The position numbers and the translations under genes are program-made. 41,452 nt of DNA from a virus. Below are positions 36,830 through 41,452 of this stretch, piece by piece; within the stretch, counting starts at the first letter, position 1; each line of letters starts with the position of its first letter. The notes under the pieces were generated by a model. That model did no database searches. It was given only the letters and a program-made list of their open reading frames with translations, and had not been told where the DNA came from. The DNA lies in IMG/VR virus record IMGVR_UViG_3300020192_000025, positions 1 to 41,452 of that record; one strand, 5' to 3'.

Positions 36830-37339
36830 ATGAAGATGTCAGCCGTCTTTCAAAAGCCTAGCTTTGACCTCGGCAAGTACCGCACGGTGCTCGCCGAGGA
36901 ACTAAGCGGGGCAATCGCCGCAGGTGCCTTCGCCTGGATCGGAGCCGCAACGGCTCAAATCCCTGTGTGGAGTGGAGCGTCCCATGCGACGTTCTTACAC
37001 GTCGCGCGAGACATCGGTTTTCAACTCTCCATCTCGGCCAAGTCCAACGCACCAAATCGAACCGCTCTCGGACAAGGGTCCAGCAGTGGCGGTGTGGACG
37101 CCGACGCATCAGACGGGCGAGTGTCCTTCCATTACGAGACGCATCTGAAGCATCTCGTCTACAACGAATACAACAACGCAAACGCGACTCCGGACCCGGG
37201 CCTCTTCGCCCAACTCTTAACTCCGGGTCCCTACGACTTCCAGACGGTAGCAACGGAAGCGTACTTGCAAGCTACGCGCGGCGTGAGTCTTCCAGACCCA
37301 CGCCGCTTCATAAAGATCAAGGTCACTAAGGTGGGGTAA
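36830..37339 (+). CDS. Tail protein preceding the tape measure (169 aa)
   Basis: ATG at 36830, 15 bases after the T frame. Product MKMSAVFQKPSFDLGKYRTV, then WSGASHATFLHVARDIGFQL and VSFHYETHLKHLVYNEYNNA, ending RFIKIKVTKVG. The content resembles minor tail or adaptor proteins that sit at the end of the tube, but I do not assign a family. The larger frame beginning at 36509 is rejected because its first 110 residues are out-of-frame noise. Confidence 0.65.
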   Translation: MKMSAVFQKPSFDLGKYRTVLAEELSGAIAAGAFAWIGAATAQIPVWSGASHATFLHVARDIGFQLSISAKSNAPNRTALGQGSSSGGVDADASDGRVSFHYETHLKHLVYNEYNNANATPDPGLFAQLLTPGPYDFQTVATEAYLQATRGVSLPDPRRFIKIKVTKVG

Positions 37340-37340
37340 A

Positions 37341-40300
37341 ATGGCTGACGAAATTAAGCAGACATTTACGATTGATGCTTCCCAAGCCTTAGACGCTTTG
37401 CGGCAGCTAGATCAAGGGTACACCAGCTTATCTGGCAAGCTCGACGCGACCGCCAAGGCGATCTCTTCTTTCAACCGTCGAGCGGGCAACTCCGGTAAGG
37501 CTTTCGACAAAGCCATCAAGAGTGCCGACGCTTACAACCAGACGCTCCAGACGCTCGCCACCGGTGGGCTGACGAACGTCGCGAATCAATCTCAGCAGCT
37601 TAGCGGCGCACTGAAGCAGTTCGGCCGCTCCTCGCAGCAGAGCATGAACGCCGCCGCGAAGTCTACGCAGAACTTCGTCATCTCTTGGGAAACGCTCAGC
37701 CGTGTCGTGATGACTCAGTTCATCGTGCGAGCGATGAGCCAGTTCCGTGACGCTGTTAGTGCGGCGACCGAAGAGGCCATCGACTTCCAGCGGCAAGTCG
37801 CGCTCATCACCACGATCGCGTCGGACACCGGCTTCGATCAAATCGCTACCTCGGTCCGCAACATCTCCGACAGCTTCAACTTGCCCCTGCTCGACACCGC
37901 GAAGGGTGTCTACCAGGCGTTGAGCAACCAGGTCGGAAACTTCGCGGACAGTCTCCGCTTCACAGAGGAGGCCGCTAAGTTCGCCCGCTCGACGAATTCG
38001 TCGCTGGCGGACTCGGTAGACCTTCTCTCCGGTGCCCTTCGCTCCTACGGATTGAACGTGGAGGACACCGGACGAGTTGCAGGTATCTTCTTCACCGCGA
38101 TCGACAAGGGCCGTGTTACGGCCGACCAGTTGGCGAATGCCTTTGGTCGTGTCGGCCCTGGTGCGGAAGCCATCGGTATCAGCTTAGAGGAACTCGCGGC
38201 TGCGGCGGCGACGATCTCCGATAAGGGTATCGCAACTGCTGAAACCTTGACGCAATTCCGCGGCATCATCACGGCTTTAACCAAGCCGACCGATGCCATG
38301 AAGGAACGCCTGCGTGAGTTGGGCTTCTCCAGCACGGAAGCCGCCATCGCCACGTTGCGATTGGATGGTGTGTTGGACGCCTTGGCTGGCACGACGGATG
38401 GCTCTCAAGCTGCGTTCGCGAAGTTGTTCCCCAACATTCGTGGTATCGGCGGTGCGACCGCCTTGACTGGCGACAACCTGAAGACGTTCGCGGATAACAT
38501 CCGTGAGGCGCAAGCCAACGGTGAGGAGTTCGCGAACTCGAAGTTCTTGCTCGCGACGGCCACGGATGGTGAAGTCCTCACGAAGGCAATCAACCAGATC
38601 AAGAATGCCTTTACGATCGAGTTGGGGCAAGCACTGGTGAAGACCGGTGCCGACCTGCTCGGCACGAAGGGCAGCGTCGAAGCGATCACGCAAGTCATCA
38701 AGATCATGGCACAGACGATCCCCGCCCTTACGGGTGCGGCGATCGCACTGGCTGGAGCGTTGGGGACCGTCAAGATCGCGACGTTGGCTCTGGCCAGTCC
38801 GGTCAACCTGGTGGTCACTGCCTTGGCAGCCCTCGCTGTCGCCATCCCGGCGTCACTGAATGCCATCAAGGATGCACGGACGAAGAACGCCCTGAAGGGC
38901 ATCACTGGACTTGAAGAGGCGAACGCCGCCGAGTTCGAGAGCTTTACCAGCACTCAGAACAACATTCTGAACCTCCAGAAGAAGATCGACCAGGAGTTGG
39001 TCGCCGGTGCCTTCACGAAGATCACGGAGATCAACAAGGCTTACCTGAAGGATGTGGACAACGCCAAGAACGCCAACGACGCAGTTGTGGCGAACACTGA
39101 GGCGTCCCTCGACAAGATTCTAAGCGCCCGGACTAAGTTCGTGTCCGCGATCGAATCAGCCATCACGGAAAGCCAGCAGCAAGTTAAAGACTCGGTCGCT
39201 CGAATCGCAGACCTGCGAATCAAACAGGACGACCGACAGTTCGATACGAAGACCAAGGACTTCGACGATGCTCAGAAGGTGTTCGCGCTCAACCAGCGTG
39301 CCGCCCAGATCGCGTCGAAGGCCACGGCTGATCTGAAGGCTGCCTTTGCCTCAGGTGACGACGATGCACGCAACCGCGCGTTGGGCCAGTTCCAACGTGC
39401 CGACGCTGCCGCGGCCGAAGCCCAGAGCATTGGCGAGCGTGCCGGCAACCGTGTGTTGGAAGCACAGTCGGCCAAGCAGTTGGAGTCCATCACGAATCAA
39501 CAGATTCGTGCTGAGGAGGAGATCAATCGACTCCAGGCCCAACGGCAGAAGGCATTAGCGTCGGAACGCGATCGCCAGGAAGGCATCGTCAAGCAGCTTC
39601 GTGAACAGACCAAGCTCGTCCTCGACAACACCGGCCAGTTCGATAAGAACGGTCAGTTGCTTGACCCGGATGAACTTGCGAAACGCTCGCAGGCACGTGC
39701 CGAAGGTTTGAAGAAGATCGCCGAACTCGCGTTCAGCGGTAAGGACTTCAAGGCCGCGGACGCACTGGGGTTGGCGGACTTCGTGTCCACCATTGAGAAC
39801 GATCTCTCGCAGCGGCCGATCAAGCTGGTGTTCGATGTCGAGTCTTCCATCCAGAAAGTCCAGGCCGAGATTCAGAAGTCCCTCGGCAACCTCGATGTCC
39901 AGCTACCGTTTCTGAAGGATGCAGAAAAGCTCTCTGGTCGGAGTCTACGCGATTCTCCTGACGATATTCGGAAGGGTATCCAGGACTTGCAGACCGAGGG
40001 CAGCAACCTAAGGCAGCAGCGATTCCAACGTGCAAGCGCGGAGTTGAAGATCGAGCAGAAGCGAGCGGAGGTTCTCAAGGGAATCGCCGATCTTGAAGCA
40101 CGACTTCCTCAGCGAGAAGCGTTGGGTCCGGAGTCGCAGCCCGCGAGGGACGCCACTCAAAGTGCCATCGAGCAGTTGAAGTCGGATGCAGCAGCGGGCG
40201 ACATCAGTGTCGCCAACCTGAACCTGACGCTCAACAAGCTCAAGGAGATTGATTTCGGTAGCCAGTTCGGTGTCTTGAAAACGGACGCCGACCTGATTCA

Positions 40301-40904
40301 GAAGTCATTCCAGAGCACGGCGGAACTGGCTCAGAACTTGAACCAGTTATCGGCTACTCCTCAGATTGACGAAGCTCGGCTGGCCGCGATTGAAAACGTG
40401 CTGAACAAGGTCGGAGAAACCGACTTCACAGCCGTCTCGAATCTCGGAACCGGACTTTCCAACGCTGTGGAGCCGTCAAGCTTTGTCGCTACGAATGCCA
40501 CTACGACGGCGACCGCATACGAGCGGGCAGCCGCGGCCATCCAAAGCGTGCAAGGTGCGACCCTACCTGTGATCCCGTCGTCTACTCTGCCCGAAGGGAA
40601 TCAGTTCGGTCGGGTCCGTTACTTCGCTGACGGCGGTATGGCCAGAGGTGTTGATACGATCCCCGCCATGCTTCGTGCTGGCGAGACCGTCATCAACCCG
40701 AAGTCCTCGTCCCGGTTCTTCTCTCAGTTGCAAGCCATCAACGCCGGACAAAACCCTGTCTTCCGACAGGACGGCGGGACGGTAAACAACACCAACGTCG
40801 GTGACATCCATATTCATGGTGCCACCAATCCCAAGGCTTCCGGCAAGGCAGTGGTTGACCAAATCAACCGACTGAAGCGCCGGGGTGCCGCACAGATTCG
40901 ATAA
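37341..40904 (+). CDS. Tail tape measure protein (1187 aa)
   Basis: Sets tail length: at roughly 0.15 nm per residue it predicts a tail of about 180 nm. Long helical coil regions at both ends (FTIDASQALDALRQLDQGYT; QQKALASERDRQEGIVKQLR), a TP901-like core around residues 120-330 (VVMTQFIVRAMSQFRDAVSA) and hydrophobic segments near 465-520 (AIALAGALGTVKIATLALAS, VNLVVTALAALAVAIP). The C-terminal NVGDIHIHGATNPKASGKAV resembles the end of tape measures. It starts one base after the preceding stop. Confidence 0.92.
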   Translation: MADEIKQTFTIDASQALDALRQLDQGYTSLSGKLDATAKAISSFNRRAGNSGKAFDKAIKSADAYNQTLQTLATGGLTNVANQSQQLSGALKQFGRSSQQSMNAAAKSTQNFVISWETLSRVVMTQFIVRAMSQFRDAVSAATEEAIDFQRQVALITTIASDTGFDQIATSVRNISDSFNLPLLDTAKGVYQALSNQVGNFADSLRFTEEAAKFARSTNSSLADSVDLLSGALRSYGLNVEDTGRVAGIFFTAIDKGRVTADQLANAFGRVGPGAEAIGISLEELAAAAATISDKGIATAETLTQFRGIITALTKPTDAMKERLRELGFSSTEAAIATLRLDGVLDALAGTTDGSQAAFAKLFPNIRGIGGATALTGDNLKTFADNIREAQANGEEFANSKFLLATATDGEVLTKAINQIKNAFTIELGQALVKTGADLLGTKGSVEAITQVIKIMAQTIPALTGAAIALAGALGTVKIATLALASPVNLVVTALAALAVAIPASLNAIKDARTKNALKGITGLEEANAAEFESFTSTQNNILNLQKKIDQELVAGAFTKITEINKAYLKDVDNAKNANDAVVANTEASLDKILSARTKFVSAIESAITESQQQVKDSVARIADLRIKQDDRQFDTKTKDFDDAQKVFALNQRAAQIASKATADLKAAFASGDDDARNRALGQFQRADAAAAEAQSIGERAGNRVLEAQSAKQLESITNQQIRAEEEINRLQAQRQKALASERDRQEGIVKQLREQTKLVLDNTGQFDKNGQLLDPDELAKRSQARAEGLKKIAELAFSGKDFKAADALGLADFVSTIENDLSQRPIKLVFDVESSIQKVQAEIQKSLGNLDVQLPFLKDAEKLSGRSLRDSPDDIRKGIQDLQTEGSNLRQQRFQRASAELKIEQKRAEVLKGIADLEARLPQREALGPESQPARDATQSAIEQLKSDAAAGDISVANLNLTLNKLKEIDFGSQFGVLKTDADLIQKSFQSTAELAQNLNQLSATPQIDEARLAAIENVLNKVGETDFTAVSNLGTGLSNAVEPSSFVATNATTTATAYERAAAAIQSVQGATLPVIPSSTLPEGNQFGRVRYFADGGMARGVDTIPAMLRAGETVINPKSSSRFFSQLQAINAGQNPVFRQDGGTVNNTNVGDIHIHGATNPKASGKAVVDQINRLKRRGAAQIR

Positions 40905-40907
40905 CCC

Positions 40908-40940
40908 GCGGGCTGGCGTGTTGCCAGCCCGCTTTTCTTC
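40908..40940 (+). terminator. Intrinsic terminator after the tape measure
   Basis: GCGGGCTGGC (40908-40917), loop GTGTT, GCCAGCCCGC (40923-40932) and TTTTCTTC. A canonical Rho-independent terminator. Confidence 0.88.
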
Positions 40941-40981
40941 TCACGCCTGATCTGGCGTGGCTTTCCATTAGGAGATTCTTT

Positions 40982-41452
40982 ATGAATCAATTGGACTTTC
41001 GCCAGGCGGCCGGCTGTGAGCTTGTTCGGGCCGCGGACATTCAAAAACTCGGCGGCCCGTCGTCCGAGATTACTCTTCGAGGTCACTACAAGGTCGAGCT
41101 TGTCCGCAACGGCAAGACGATCCGGACCATCGAAGGTAAGAACGGTATCGTCAACGAAGGCAAGAACAAGCTGTTGGACGTGATGTTCCATGCGACCACG
41201 CAAATCAGTACGTGGTACCTGGGCCTAATCGACAACAGCGGATACACTGCCCTCGCCAACGACGACATCTACGACGACATCAACCAGGCCGGTAACGGCT
41301 GGGATGAATTCGCGAACTACACCGACGACGCGAACGCCGACAGCACCACGACTCGTCCGACCTGGACGGAAGGTGCGGCGTCTGGTCAGTCGATCACGAA
41401 CTCGTCCGTGGTCATCTTCGATGTCACCGGCTCCGGCACGGTGAAAGGTCTG
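40982..41452 (+). CDS. Distal tail protein, 5' part only (runs off the window)
   Basis: ATG preceded by AGGAG; no stop before the window end. Begins MNQLDFRQAAGCELVRAADI, then GHYKVELVRNGKTIRTIEGK and NGIVNEGKNKLLDVMFHATT with STWYLGLIDNSGYTALANDD. The GIVNEGKNKLLDVMF-type segment and the following YLGLID...W-E pattern are known from phage tail or fibre-associated structural proteins. At least 157 residues are present. Expected product: a minor tail or baseplate-type protein. Confidence 0.75.
   Translation, partial: MNQLDFRQAAGCELVRAADIQKLGGPSSEITLRGHYKVELVRNGKTIRTIEGKNGIVNEGKNKLLDVMFHATTQISTWYLGLIDNSGYTALANDDIYDDINQAGNGWDEFANYTDDANADSTTTRPTWTEGAASGQSITNSSVVIFDVTGSGTVKGL

Noticed and set aside
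1-41452. CRISPR arrays or insertion sequences
   Set aside because: No regularly spaced repeat array and no transposase-like gene was seen; the left-end tandem repeats have no spacers.

Overview
The window looks like about two thirds of a tailed double-stranded DNA phage, or an integrated prophage, with a siphovirus-type late region. Evidence is a lambda-GpA-type large terminase, portal, scaffold, P22-like coat protein, duplicated tail tube, a tail chaperone with a -1 extension, and a 1187-residue tape measure. The host is probably a planctomycete. That is inference only: a secreted Ig/PKD-like protein, a thioredoxin preceded by a Cys cluster, and an insert in one tail tube paralogue all resemble proteins I associate with that phylum. 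Coding is dense, moderately GC-rich, and uses many ATGA, TAATG and GTGA stop/start overlaps.

Layout. (1) 1-1565: noncoding, with tandem and inverted repeats. (2) 1566-2580: a small leftward gene divergent from a small serine recombinase, with overlapping promoters across an inverted repeat. (3) 2595-13276: rightward early/accessory operons of mostly small unknown genes, started by four copies of one promoter module (TTGACT-N16-CATACT with an invariant 18-nt core). Two copies put the predicted +1 exactly on an ATG, suggesting leaderless mRNAs. This block has a zinc/OB-like protein, a tandem family of small proteins, a nucleotidyltransferase, a short tmRNA-like RNA at 11047-11183 and a string of tiny membrane proteins. 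(4) 13217-16545: leftward block with zinc-ribbon proteins, a CAP-domain protein, an extremely acidic protein, a TatA homologue too short for the supplied ORF list, and tRNA-Trp. (5) 16710-21319: rightward genes for membrane or exported products: holin-like protein, Ig-like protein, a papain-like peptidase with a twin-arginine signal, and an exported thioredoxin. (6) 21449-41452: packaging, head, fibre, connector and tail genes; the last gene runs off the window.

The most notable combination is a phage TatA together with a Tat-signal papain-like protease and an exported thioredoxin, which suggests the phage adjusts the host export machinery for its own cargo. Other points of interest are the short tmRNA-like RNA, the shared promoter module, structured leaders with a covarying hairpin before late genes, and a fibre that alternates collagen-like segments with four CBM5/12-like modules.
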